Positions 45,932 through 56,898 of a stretch of 64,000 nucleotides of DNA are shown one piece after another. Under the pieces are notes generated by a model. That model was not told the origin of the DNA, made no database searches, and worked only from the letters and a program-made list of their open reading frames with translations. The translations under genes were made by a program, and so were the position numbers. Every line of letters starts with the position of its first letter. Position 1 is the stretch's first letter. This stretch comes from Entoloma clypeatum (lineage: Eukaryota > Basidiomycota > Agaricomycetes > Agaricales > Entolomataceae): positions 5,436,812 to 5,500,811 of the forward strand of contig OY751487.1 in the NCBI GenBank assembly GCA_963565915.1. Direction: 5' to 3'.

Positions 45932-48413
45932 ATGAAACTCCCCACCTCATCCACCACCGATATATCCCCCCAAACCGCAAAAAGCATCCTCTCCGGCGAA
46001 CCGCACATCCTCTCCTACCCCAGAACCGGCCAATACGCCCAGCAGGGCTCTTCCTCCTGCGGTCTCGCCGCGCTCAACAGCGCCCGATGCCTCCTTTCCA
46101 AAGCACAATCAAACAGCCAAACCGCCGAGAGCTTTCTTCAGTCTCTCGTCACGCGCGAGTCAGTCGAGGTGAGTCCGTCATTGATGCCCACATGTATGAG
46201 ATCAGAGCATTGTCGTTCGATAGGAGATCATGTCGATCTGCCACCTCTGGACGAGTGACCTCCATCTCGAAGTCGACGAGATCGCCAAGATTCCTTTATT
46301 CAGCCACGCTCTCAACCTCGTCAACACCGGTTTTGGTGCATGCAAAACGCATGATTTCAAACGTCTTCTATCGTACGCCTCCCACTGTCTTCCTCGTTCT
46401 CACATCATAACTTCCAACTCCTACCAGAAAACAATTCGCACCACTCAAAACCCCTGCCGCAGCCCTCCTCACCCGCCCGCCCGAAATCCTCACCTGCCTC
46501 TGCCTGCCTCTCCCCTCCGCCCCTGGCACACCCCTCTACATCCTCTTCGACTCCCACCCGCGTCCCTCGCACCCCTCCGGCTCCGGCTTCCTCTTCAGCA
46601 CCTCCCTCGATGCCATCGCTTCCCACCTCGGTCGTCTCCTCTCAGTCGACTCCACGCTCTTCACCGACAGCGCGATGCAATGGGAGGCGCAGTACCTCAC
46701 GCAATTTTCCAGTCACCTTTTTGTTCCTGTTTCTCAACCGCAGGCCGAGACACAGGAGGGACTGAGAAGGCTCGTGCTCGAGTCGAGCTTGGCGGCGATG
46801 GAGATGCGTGGTCGGATCAGGGATATGGAGTGGCGACTCGAGTTTATGAGTCGGGAGAACGCGAGGTTGGAGGCTGAGGTTGCTGCTTCGGAGCGGAGGA
46901 GGCTTAGGAAGGAGGAGGAGGAGAAGGAGAAGGAGGAGGGATTCGCCAAGAGGTTCCGCTCCCTCGATGCCCCCCCGCGAAATCAATGTCCCACGACCTC
47001 TTCGGAAGAACCTTCACCCGTATCACCAAAACTACTATCGGAGCGCGCAGCAGGGAAACAACGCGAGACGCTCCCGGATCCCTCCCCTTCTCCCCCTCAA
47101 AAAACCTACGCAACCACCGTCGCCGGCCCTTCCAGGCCTCGGGATGCCATCAACCACACCTCAACCTCCGGCGTGACATCTGGTTTGGCGGAGCCCAACG
47201 ATGACTGGCTGTTACTCAAGTTCAATCCGGAAGGGCACGTAAGACAGCTCCATCTTTCCTCGGGGCCCACCATCAGCGACACTGAATACGCCGCCCGCCT
47301 CCAGGAGTGGTACAACTCGGACGACCCCCACCCCCCATCCAACTCTCTCTCCTCCCCACCCTCGGCTCCCTCCGACGACATACTCTACGCCCTCCGCGAA
47401 CAACAGCGCTTCAACGACGAACACGTCCGCCTCCAAGCCGAACGCTCCGCCCTCGCCCGTTTCTGTACACCCACGTTCAAATGCGGGATCTGCATGGAGG
47501 TCTTTATGGAGGACATGGTCACGCGCGTGCCCGGCTGCCAGCACATGTTTTGCAGGGACTGTCTGAAGAGCTTCGTGTCGTTCAAGTTGAAGGAACATCG
47601 GTTCCCGATGTTCTGTCCGCAGTGTACAGCGGGGGGTGTGAATTCGAAGGGGGCGGAACCTAGTGGTAAGGTCTACGTGCTTCTAGATTTGTTCTGATGC
47701 GAGGGGTTCCTAGCGATCGACAATTTGCTGGCGCAGCAGATCGGGATAACCGAAGAAGAAAATGCGGTCTGGCACGAACTCGAACTCGCACGCGTATCTG
47801 TGCTGCTCAGCTGTCGAAAGTCAGTTTCCTTCCCTTCACACGTGAAACACAGCCAACGATTTCTTCCCCGGATCCCAGGTGCAAACGATCAGCCTTTGTC
47901 GACCGCGAAGAACACGACATCGTCAAGGTGATCGCCTGCCCCCTCCCCGGGTGCCGCTTCCTCTGGTGCAAGATCTGCCAGCAACAGGTTCTGTCTGAGG
48001 GGCCGATGCATTCGTGCGATGGCACGTCAGAGCTGGATCATCTCATGAAGACGAAGGGGTGGAAGTATTGTCCAGGTAGGGCACGATTTCAGAATAAGAC
48101 TTGGGCGTGTGTTGATGGCAGCACAGGGTGCAGGACGCCGATACAAAAGATGATGGGGTGTAACCATATGACGGTAAGTGGACCCTATGAATCTGCCTCG
48201 GATGCTAATCCCCCAGACAGTGCCTGTCACCCGGATGCAACATGTGGGTACCGTGTCCGAACACGTTTGGTAGGTTTTCGCTGATTGGCATACAGGCATT
48301 TCTGCTACTTGTGCGGTCAGAAAATTGTGCAGAGTGGACTTGGGTCGGTGGTGAAGGGGGCCGTGACAGCACATTACAGCAAGTGTCAGCTGTTCGAGTT
48401 TGTTTCCGAGTAG
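45932..48413 (+). CDS. RBR-type E3 ubiquitin ligase with cysteine-peptidase-like N-terminus
   Basis: Exons start 45932-46168, 46224-46372, 46428-47665, then several short ones to TAG 48413. The RBR module is complete. RING1 reads CGICMEVFMED, GCQHMFCRDC and FCPQC. The IBR has CPLPGCRFLWCKICQQQ. RING2 reads YCPGCRTPIQKMMGCNHMTC, then GCNMHFCYLCG, and the Cys of GCNHM is the expected ubiquitin-accepting residue. RBR ligases take ubiquitin from E2 onto this Cys before passing it to the target. The N-terminal 200 residues contain GQYAQQGSSSCGLAALNSAR, which resembles the Gln...Cys motif of papain-fold peptidases, and a later GFGACKTHDFKRLL. A coiled coil (ENARLEAEVAASERRRLRKEE) links the halves. 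The peptidase reading is an inference from one motif. Confidence 0.85.
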
Positions 48414-49364
48414 CACATTGCAATGCATCAATCGATCTATCTAGAGAACCAATGGGAGGGTGTCGGGGGTTATGGGTTTGTAAATAGTTGTGGGGGTCTG
48501 CAGGAAATGGGAGGAATATAACGCTAGACATGTCAAGGGGCTCGAACGAAAGGTAGACAGATCCTCAAGGTATCTAGTACGTTCTGACTGTTTAGGGTAG
48601 GCCCAGGGCGGCTCGCTCGTCTGAATGCAAGATATGACACCATCAAATTGGGGCGGGGGGGATTTGTACGCGGAGACTCACGACGGCAAGCACGAGGCAC
48701 ATGCATCAAGAAGGCGAGCCGTTCGTGATGATTGGGAAGGTGTAATTAAGAGGGATCCGCAGGCACAGATTAATTAATATCGTTCGAAGGTGTGGTTAAG
48801 AGATGTCCGCGGGTACAGATTAATTAATATCGTCCATGCTGTGATGGCTAGCACTACTCTTTAGCCCATCGCATTCCTATCCATCGTCCGCCGCACATAT
48901 CATTTTTCTTTGATATATTGGCATCTGTCTCGCAGAAAAAGGCCTGTGGACACTGTCTACAAAGCGTGACTGGCGACACAAAAACATATTGTATGGGAGG
49001 TGATATGATGACCTATTGCGCAAGTCCTAACTCCTATTGTCGACGCATGCCAAGAATGCATGTTGACCCCTCCTTAGTCCGTCCAGTGTCAATTGGCGGC
49101 ACATAGGGGAAGGTGGTCATTATATTCAATGTAGCCAGCGTGCAAGCGACCGAAAAAAACACCTTGAATCCCTCAAGTCTTCGCGACCAGCAATTTCGGA
49201 CCCGATTATCCAGGTTTTATTTGACGCGGGCCAAGATTATCAAATATTCGTCTCACAGGGGCTCTTGGCAGACGAGGAGGTCGAGGCTTTTATCTATAAC
49301 TATATCTCACCAATTCCTTGCTTGGGCGGACGCCGTCCTGCAATCTAGATCATTACCCAAAACC
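48414..49364. other. intergenic, border between genes and telomeric repeats
   Basis: No gene is supported. Bases 48736-48785 and 48786-48835 are a 50-bp tandem duplication sharing GATTAATTAATATCGT. The stretch otherwise lacks long ORFs and ends at the first TTAGGG-type tract near 49365. Confidence 0.5.
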
Positions 49365-50040
49365 GTAGGGGTTAGGGAAGAAGTAGTTCCTTCGCAAAGA
49401 AGGACTATGGAAGGGGGCGACTGTGGGGCCTGTGCCGAGTGGACAATAGGACTTGGGGAAAGTCCAGGATCCTATTTCGGCCTTTAAAGGCCTCATCAGG
49501 TCCGAATACGGCAATCGTTGAGTCATTCCAGAGAACAATAACGCTATTGTTCTCTGGGACAGCTGACTCTGCCTATTGTTCACTTTTGGGCCTAGTCTGA
49601 CAGCGGCGTGACAGGGAAGAACGCCACAACCCGGAACCGAACAGGGTCCCGAAAGGACCCTGCAAGGACAAGGCTATGGGGAATCCCCATCAGCGAACCG
49701 ACAGAAAGGCGCACCACAGTGAACCGAAATAGCGAGTCGTTCCCAAATCAAAGTCTCAAGAACTTTGAAGACGAAAAGCTATCCCAAAGGATATACAACA
49801 AGTAAACTAACCAGAACCCAAGAACCGTAAGAACAGTTACAGGCAACACCCTAAGTACGCTATTTACGAAACGTACGAAGAAACGCCAGACACAATGTGT
49901 TGACATCAGAGTAGGAGTAAGCAAGGGCGAACAAGTAGATCATCTCATCGCTAGACATGTCGAATGTTCGATCCGACACCAGCTGAGCGAGATAACCCAC
50001 AATCCCAACCCAACCCTAAGGTTGGGTGCATGTCCATCGT
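49365..50040 (-). mobile_element. Coprina-type Penelope-like element, divergent terminal-repeat fragment
   Basis: This copy begins at a GGGGTTAGGG junction and carries the same order as the other terminal repeats: hammerhead core, CCAGAGAACAATA hairpin, GGGGAATCCCCATCA, AGACATGTCGA, CCCAACCCAACCCTAAGG. It differs from them at many positions, so it is the oldest copy in the array. It breaks off at the next telomeric tract (about 50040), having lost everything toward the element's 5' end. Confidence 0.75.
49434..49512 (-). ncRNA. hammerhead ribozyme, copy 1
   Basis: On the minus strand the core CTGATGA is followed by a stem II hairpin GGCCTTTAAAGGCC, then GAAA, and a stem III that pairs ATAGGA with TCCTAT. 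Stem I pairs GGAC with GTCC, and outer GCCG with CGGC. Relative to the later copies, stem II and the stem III loop carry compensating or loop-only changes. Confidence 0.8.
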
Positions 50041-50192
50041 AGGGGTTAGGGGTTAGGGGATAGTATTTCCAACGCCAAGGACGATGGAGGGAAGGAAGCG
50101 ACTGGGGGGCCTGTGCCGAGTGGACAATAGGACTTGGGGAAAGTCCAGGATCCTATTTCGGCCTTTAAAGGCCTCATCAGGTCCGAATACGG
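50041..50192 (-). mobile_element. Penelope-like element, severely 5'-truncated copy
   Basis: About 150 bases lie between two TTAGGGG tracts. Only the 3'-terminal tail and the hammerhead remain. The copy resembles the divergent first one (GTGCCGAGTGGACAATAGG) more than the later ones. Its break lies just past stem I of the ribozyme. Confidence 0.7.
50115..50192 (-). ncRNA. hammerhead ribozyme, copy 2
   Basis: The catalytic core, stems II and III and inner stem I match copy 1. The outer stem I partner is lost where the telomeric tract begins, which would weaken stem I. Confidence 0.7.
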
Positions 50193-50304
50193 GGGTTAGG
50201 GGTTAGGGGTGGAGCACTACGACGAGCGCAGCGAGGAGGAGTGCGACTGAGGGGCCTGTGTGCCGATGTGGACAATAGGACTTGGGATAAGTCCAGGATC
50301 CTAT
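50193..50304 (-). mobile_element. Penelope-like element, truncated copy joined to satellite
   Basis: After a GGGGTTAGGGG tract come the canonical 3' tail (GGAGCACTACGACGAGCGCA) and half of the ribozyme. The sequence then passes directly into the satellite repeat at the shared bases CCTAT. Confidence 0.75.
50262..50304 (-). ncRNA. hammerhead ribozyme fragment, copy 3 (broken)
   Basis: Only the cleavage-site side of stem I and stem III remain. The GAAA, stem II and CTGATGA parts are replaced by satellite sequence, so this copy cannot be catalytic. Confidence 0.75.
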
Positions 50305-53300
50305 CAGTATGCTTTTTGAATCTAATGTTTAGTTTCAGGGTATGGAGGTATAGATGGATATAATGTATTTAGGAGATACAAGAGATTGGAAGGTCCAATA
50401 CCCCAGGTCTATAGGTATAAGGTATATACCTCAGGTATAAGGTATACCCTGTCTGTACCTGTTGTATCTATTCATACCTGCTGTCCGTATCTGCTGTATC
50501 TGTTCATACCTGCTGTCCGCACCCACTGTATCAATCCCCTGCTGAGTAAATTTAATACATAACCAAACAAACAGATCAAAATACGTGTCACATGTCACAT
50601 GTTAGAGTTTGGTGTTAGTGTCTGCTGTTAACTGGTTGGGCTGGGATCATTATTGCCTCGTATAGTATCATTCTGCTTGCAATTTGAGTGCTGTTTTGAT
50701 GGCCCTGGAATTTGTAAACAAATCCAAACATTCTGCTGTTGTCACACATGTATAGTATCATTCTGCTCGCAATTGTAACACGAGTTTGATGGTCCTGGAT
50801 TTTGTCAACAAATCCAAACATTCTGGTGTTGTCACATGTGTCTGGTATCATTCTGCTCGCAATTTTGATGTGAGTTTGATGGCGCTGGAATTTATAAACA
50901 ATACCAAACAATCCCCTATCAGTATGCTGTTTGAATCAGATGTTTAGTTTCAGGATATGAATATAAGGTATATACCTCAGATATAAGGTATATACCTCAG
51001 GTATATACCTCCTGTACCTGCTGTCCGTACCTGCTGTCCGTACCTGCTGTATCTGTTTATACCCTCTGCTCACCTTCCCTCTCACCTTGGCTCACCTGTG
51101 TATCCCACATATTCCAGATCCCTTGCTGAGTAAATTCAATACATAACCAAACAAACTAATCAAAATACGTGTCACATGTCACATGTTAGAGTTTGGTGTT
51201 AGTGTCTGCTGTTAACTGGTTGGGCTGGGATCATTATTGCCTCGTATAGTATCATTCTGCTTGCAATTTGAGTGCTGTTTTGATGGCCCTGGAATTTGTA
51301 AACAAATCCAAACATTCTGCTGTTGTCACACATGTATAGTATCATTCTGCTCGCAATTGTAACACGAGTTTGATGGTCCTGGATTTTGTCAACAAATCCA
51401 AACATTCTGGTGTTGTCACATGTGTCTGGTATCATTCTGCTCGCAATTTTGATGTGAGTTTGATGGCGCTGGAATTTATAAACAATACCAAACAATCCCC
51501 TATCAGTATGCTGTTTGAATCAGATGTTTAGTTTCAGGATATGAATATAAGGTATATACCTCAGATATAAGGTATATACCTCAGGTATATACCTCCTGTA
51601 CCTGCTGTCCGTACCTGCTGTCCGTACCTGCTGTATCTGTTTATACCCTCTGCTCACCTTCCCTCTCACCTTGGCTCACCTGTGTATCCCACATATTCCA
51701 GATCCCTTGCTGAGTAAATTCAATACATAACCAAACAAACTAATCAAAATACGTGTCACATGTCACATGTTAGAGTTTGGTGTTAGTGTCTGCTGTTAAC
51801 TGGTTGGGCTGGGATCATTATTGCCTCGTATAGTATCATTCTGCTTGCAATTTGAGTGCTGTTTTGATGGCCCTGGAATTTGTAAACAAATCCAAACATT
51901 CTGCTGTTGTCACACATGTATAGTATCATTCTGCTCGCAATTGTAACACGAGTTTGATGGTCCTGGATTTTGTCAACAAATCCAAACATTCTGGTGTTGT
52001 CACATGTGTCTGGTATCATTCTGCTCGCAATTTTGATGTGAGTTTGATGGCGCTGGAATTTATAAACAATACCAAACAATCCCCTATCAGTATGCTGTTT
52101 GAATCAGATGTTTAGTTTCAGGATATGAATATAAGGTATATACCTCAGATATAAGGTATATACCTCAGGTATATACCTCCTGTACCTGCTGTCCGTACCT
52201 GCTGTCCGTACCTGCTGTATCTGTTTATACCCTCTGCTCACCTTCCCTCTCACCTTGGCTCACCTGTGTATCCCACATATTCCAGATCCCTATCAGTATG
52301 CTTTTTGAATCTAATGTTTAGTTTCAGGGTATGGAGGTATAGATGGATATAATGTATTTAGGAGATACAAGAGATTGGAAGGTCCAATACCCCAGGTCTA
52401 TAGGTATAAGGTATATACCTCAGGTATAAGGTATACCCTGTCTGTACCTGTTGTATCTATTCATACCTGCTGTCCGTATCTGCTGTATCTGTTCATACCT
52501 GCTGTCCGCACCCACTGTATCAATCCCCTGCTGAGTAAATTTAATACATAACCAAACAAACAGATCAAAATACGTGTCACATGTCACATGTTAGAGTTTG
52601 GTGTTAGTGTCTGCTGTTAACTGGTTGGGCTGGGATCATTATTGCCTCGTATAGTATCATTCTGCTTGCAATTTGAGTGCTGTTTTGATGGCCCTGGAAT
52701 TTGTAAACAAATCCAAACATTCTGCTGTTGTCACACATGTATAGTATCATTCTGCTCGCAATTGTAACACGAGTTTGATGGCCCTGGATTTTGTCAACAA
52801 ATCCAAACATTCTGGTGGTGTCACATGTGTCTGGTATCATTTTGCTCGCAATTTTGATGCGAGTTTGATGGCGCTGGAATTTATAAACAATACCAAACAA
52901 TTCCCTATCAGTATGCTTTTTGAATCTAATGTTTAGTTTCAGGGTATGGAGGTATAGATGGATATAATGTATTTAGGAGATACAAGAGATTGGAAGGTCC
53001 AATACCCCAGGTCTATAGGTATAAGGTATATACCTATCAGTATGCTGTTTGAATCAGATGTTTAGTTTCAGGATATGAATATAAGGTATATACCTCAGAT
53101 ATAAGGTATATACCTCAGGTATATACCTCCTGTACCTGCTGTCCGTACCTGCTGTCCGTACCTGCTGTATCTGTTTATACCCTCTGCTCACCTTCCCTCT
53201 CACCTTGGCTCACCTGTGTATCCCACATATTCCAGATCCCTTGCTGAGTAAATTCAATACATAACCAAACAAACTAATCAAAATACGTGTCACATGTCAC

Positions 53301-53904
53301 ATGTTAGAGTTTGGTGTTAGTGTCTGCTGTTAACTGGTTGGGCTGGGATCATTATTGCCTCGTATAGTATCATTCTGCTTGCAATTTGAGTGCTGTTTTG
53401 ATGGCCCTGGAATTTGTAAACAAATCCAAACATTCTGCTGTTGTCACACATGTATAGTATCATTCTGCTCGCAATTGTAACACGAGTTTGATGGTCCTGG
53501 ATTTTGTCAACAAATCCAAACATTCTGGTGTTGTCACATGTGTCTGGTATCATTCTGCTCGCAATTTTGATGTGAGTTTGATGGCGCTGGAATTTATAAA
53601 CAATACCAAACAATCCCCTATCAGTATGCTGTTTGAATCAGATGTTTAGTTTCAGGATATGAATATAAGGTATATACCTCAGATATAAGGTATATACCTC
53701 AGGTATATACCTCCTGTACCTGCTGTCCGTACCTGCTGTCCGTACCTGCTGTATCTGTTTATACCCTCTGCTCACCTTCCCTCTCACCTTGGCTCACCTG
53801 TGTATCCCACATATTCCAGATCCCTTGCTGAGTAAATTCAATACATAACCAAACAAACTAATCAAAATACGTGTCACATGTCACATGTTAGAGTTTGGTG
53901 TTAG
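50302..53904. repeat. subtelomeric satellite array (584-bp and about 613-bp units)
   Basis: Units begin CCTATCAGTATGCT at about 50302, 50915, 51499, 52083, 52289, 52904, 53033 and 53617. Full units are 584 bp (type with CTGTTTGAATCAGATG) or 613-615 bp (type with CTTTTTGAATCTAATG); the others are truncated. Each full unit holds three diverged 67-bp subrepeats (ATTCTGCTCGCAATT, TTTGATGG, AATCCAAACATTCTG) and a TATACCTCAGGTATA-rich part. The 584-bp units are almost identical. A 98-codon minus-strand ORF recurs in every unit only because the units are copies. The array ends at GGTGTTAG fused to a telomeric tract. Confidence 0.9.
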
Positions 53905-53987
53905 GGGGTTAGGGGGGGGGGTTAGGGGTTAGGGGAGGAGCACTACGACGAGCGCAGCGAGGAGGAGTGCGACTGAGGGGCCTGTGT

Positions 53988-54067
53988 GCCGATGTGGACA
54001 ATAGGACTTGGGATAAGTCCAGGATCCTATTTCGGCCTTTATAGGCCTCATCAGGTCCGAAAACGGC
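53988..54067 (-). ncRNA. hammerhead ribozyme, copy 4
   Basis: All core bases are present on the minus strand: CTGATGA, stem II GGCCTATAAAGGCC, GAAA, stem III, and a two-part stem I (GGAC/GTCC and GCCG/CGGC). Confidence 0.85.
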
Positions 54068-55126
54068 AATCGGTTGAGTCATTCAGAGAACAATAGAACT
54101 ATTGTTCTCTGGGCAGCTGACTCCGCCTATTGTCCACTTCGTCACACGCCTGACAGGTCGTGAGAGGAAAACGCCACAATAGCGCTCGCCAAGACAGGAC
54201 CCGAGTAGGACCCTGCAAAGGTAAGGCTATGGGGAATCCCCATCACGGACCAGCGGTCCGGGTGAGATCCGAGTGAACCGAGATAACGGATCGCTCCCAC
54301 ATCAAAGTCCGAAGATCTTTGAAGGCGAAGACCGTTATCCCGAAGGACACACAACAAGAAAACTAACCAATACCCAGTAACATGTAAGAACAGTTACGGG
54401 AAACCACCTAAGTACATTATTTACGAAATGTACGTAAAAACGCCAGACACAATGGTCGACATCAGAGCTGGAGTAAGCAAGGGCGAACAAGCAGGTCATC
54501 TCATCGCTAGACATGTCGATTGTTCGAACCAACACCAGCTGAGCGAGATGACCCACATTCCCAACCCAACCCTAGGGTTGGGCGCACGTCCGTCGTTGAG
54601 TCTAGCAAAGGCCGGACTCACCCCCAGCCCCTAACGTTAACCGGTTAGGGTTAGGTTAGGGGTTAGGGGTTAGGAGTAAGGGGTTACTGTTAGGGGGTAA
54701 GGTTAGGTTAAGCTGTTGGCTATTGTGTGTCAATAGGCAGGCATATATCTTTTCAATATAAGCTGAGCTTACGGTTAGGGTTAGGCTCCAAGGCTAATTC
54801 CTATGGTTTTCCATTGCGCACGAAGGCGCTATACCGTAAGTCGTTGGTCAGCTACACCGACAGGGTGGGTTTCCACCACCGTTAAAGAACCGGAATGGTC
54901 AGAGAATGAAGGGGGACTCACTTTCGTAGGTAAGTCTGTGGTAGCAAGGAGTTTATTCTCACTATTATGGTACTCTAGCGTTGTTCTCCCATATGCTCCT
55001 TCCGCAGCGTTCGTACTTAAACTACTGACTACAAAAGGGATACACACGCCATAACGCAGGTAGGTCTAGCCGGTACATCCAACTGTTCTCCCATATCCCC
55101 CTCGACGCTGTAAAGCGCCAAGACAC

Positions 55127-55630
55127 TCAGTCGTGACGAGACAACCAAGCGTCTCCAAGACTCTGACGAGTATTAACAAGGTGCGCCAGTGCGGTTCCTT
55201 CGGTTTCAGATAGTTCTGAATCTGAGGAGTCCTCGAGTTCGTCTGCAGACAGCCGAACAACCGGGGACTGGCGCGAAGCTTCCTTGTCCATTCCTGTGAT
55301 CACCACCTTTTTCCAAAGAGTAGTTAAGTCAAATAAATTCAGAGTACGCTTACGCGATACCAAGAATTTTCGTTTATCAAATCCTAACACCCGGATATCC
55401 GGCATGGGGGTTACCCCCCCTGCGGTGTGAACCATGACCGTCAGGTCCTCGTCGTCCATAACAGACGCCAAGTCCCCGGGGTCAGCGGAAAATCGTGGGT
55501 GCGAGAGGGAGAATTTCCCTTGCTCGGCGTTACTAAGATAGTTGCGCCAGAATCCGATGATGGTGTCACCAAGTTCTTTTGCGGAAAAGTAATTCCATGC
55601 CTCATTAAAATGTGACTTAAGTACCAACAC
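55127..55630 (-). pseudogene. C-terminal fragment of the Penelope-like ORF
   Basis: The 167 codons match the end of the full-length ORF (EVLVLKSHFNEAWNYFS through SLGDAWLSRHD) with very few substitutions. It lacks the whole catalytic RT core because the copy is 5'-truncated. Confidence 0.88.
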
Positions 55631-55713
55631 CTCTGCAGGTGCCTTTCTCAGGGGTTAGGGGAGGAGCACTACGACGAGCGCAGCGAGGAGGAGTGCGACT
55701 GAGGGGCCTGTGT

Positions 55714-55793
55714 GCCGATGTGGACAATAGGACTTGGGATAAGTCCAGGATCCTATTTCGGCCTTTATAGGCCTCATCAGGTCCGAAAACGGC
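55714..55793 (-). ncRNA. hammerhead ribozyme, copy 5
   Basis: This is the ribozyme of the full-length element, identical in core and stems to copies 4, 6 and 7. It lies about 1.1 kb 3' of the RT stop codon, close to the element's 3' end. Confidence 0.87.
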
Positions 55794-55809
55794 AATCGGT
55801 TGAGTCATG

Positions 55810-55839
55810 CCAGAGAACAATAACGCTATTGTTCTCTGG
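55810..55839. repeat. perfect 13-bp hairpin next to the ribozyme
   Basis: CCAGAGAACAATA and its reverse complement TATTGTTCTCTGG are separated by four bases (ACGC). The same hairpin occurs at the matching place in the other terminal repeats (for example about 60629-60658). The 54.08-kb copy has a shorter loop. Confidence 0.85.
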
Positions 55840-56336
55840 GGCAGCTGACTCTGCCTATTGTTCACTTCGACACATAGTCCGACAGTCGCGCGACAGGGAA
55901 GACGCCACACGGCGCTCGCCCAGACAGCGCCCATCACAGGCACGTGCCACCATGAAATTTCATAGTAACACGTGCCTCAGGACCCTGCAAGGGTAAGGCT
56001 ATGGGGAATCCCCATCACGGACCAGCGGTCCGGGTGAGACCCGAGTGAACCGAGATAACGGATCGCTCCCACATCAAAGTCCGAAGATCTTTGAAGGCGA
56101 AGACCGTTATCCCAAAGGACACACAACAAGAAAACTAACCAATACCCAGTAACATGTAAGAACAGTTACGGGAAACCACCTAAGTACATTATTTACGAAA
56201 TGTACGTAAAAACGCCAGACACAATGGTCGACATCAGAGCTGGAGTAAGCAAGGGCGAACAAGCAAGTCATCTCATCGCTAGACATGTCGATTGTTCGAA
56301 CCGACACCAGCTGAGCGAGATGACCCACATTCCCAA

Positions 56337-56354
56337 CCCAACCCTAGGGTTGGG
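56337..56354. repeat. telomere-like palindrome CCCAACCCTAGGGTTGGG
   Basis: An 18-bp perfect palindrome in which C-strand and G-strand telomere-like repeats meet head to head. It is kept in every recent terminal repeat. Confidence 0.8.
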
Positions 56355-56400
56355 CGCACGTCCGTCGTTGAGTCTAGCAAAGGCCGGACTCACCCCCAGC

Positions 56401-56485
56401 CCCTAACGTTAACCGGTTAGGGTTAGGTTAGGGGTTAGGGGTTAGGAGTAAGGGGTTACTGTTAGGGGGTAAGGTTAGGTTAAGC
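56401..56485 (+). repeat. internal telomeric tract of the element
   Basis: CCCCTAACGTTAACC is followed by GGTTAGGGTTAGG and further TTAGGGG, TTAGGAG and TTACTG variants. The same degenerate tract recurs at about 54625-54715, 61220-61300 and 62120-62200, so it is carried as part of the element rather than newly added. The opening CCCTAAC against GGTTAGGG is again a fold-back. Confidence 0.8.
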
Positions 56486-56898
56486 TGTTGGCTATTGTGT
56501 GTCAATAGGCAGGCATATATCTTTTCAATATAAACTGAGCTTACGGTTAGGGTTAGGCTCCAAGGCTAATTCCTATGGTTTTCCATTGCGCACGAAGGCG
56601 CTATACCGTAAGTCGTTGGTCAGCTACACCGACAGGGTGGATTTTCACCACCGTTAAAGAACCGGAATGGTCAGAGAATGAAGGGGGACTCACTTTCGTA
56701 GGTAAGTCTGTGGTAGCAAGGAGTTAATTCTCACTATTATGGTACTCTAGCGTTGTTCTCCCATATGCTCCTTCCGCAGCGTTCGTACTTAAACTACTAA
56801 CTACAAAAGGGATACACACGCCATAACGCAGGTAGGTCTAGCCGGTACATCCAACTGTTCTCCCATATCCCCCTCGACGCCGCGAAGCGCCAAGACAC

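Larger units (their letters stand above)
53905..55651 (-). mobile_element. Penelope-like element, 5'-truncated copy
   Basis: The copy starts at a G-rich telomeric tract (about 53905-53937). It carries the whole terminal repeat with hammerhead, an inner TTAGGG tract (about 54635-54715), the 3' non-coding part and the last 167 codons of the RT ORF. It then stops abruptly at 55651 where GGGGTTAGGGG begins, while the full-length copy continues. Incomplete reverse transcription followed by telomere addition explains this end. Confidence 0.88.

Noticed and set aside
50615..53613. Five identical 98-codon minus-strand ORFs
   Set aside because: They recur because the satellite unit recurs. The peptide is itself made of the 67-bp subrepeat and has no start context or domain.
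55712..56406. Short ORFs of 68-105 codons inside each terminal repeat
   Set aside because: They cover the ribozyme, hairpins and telomeric tract on both strands and are explained by conserved non-coding structure.
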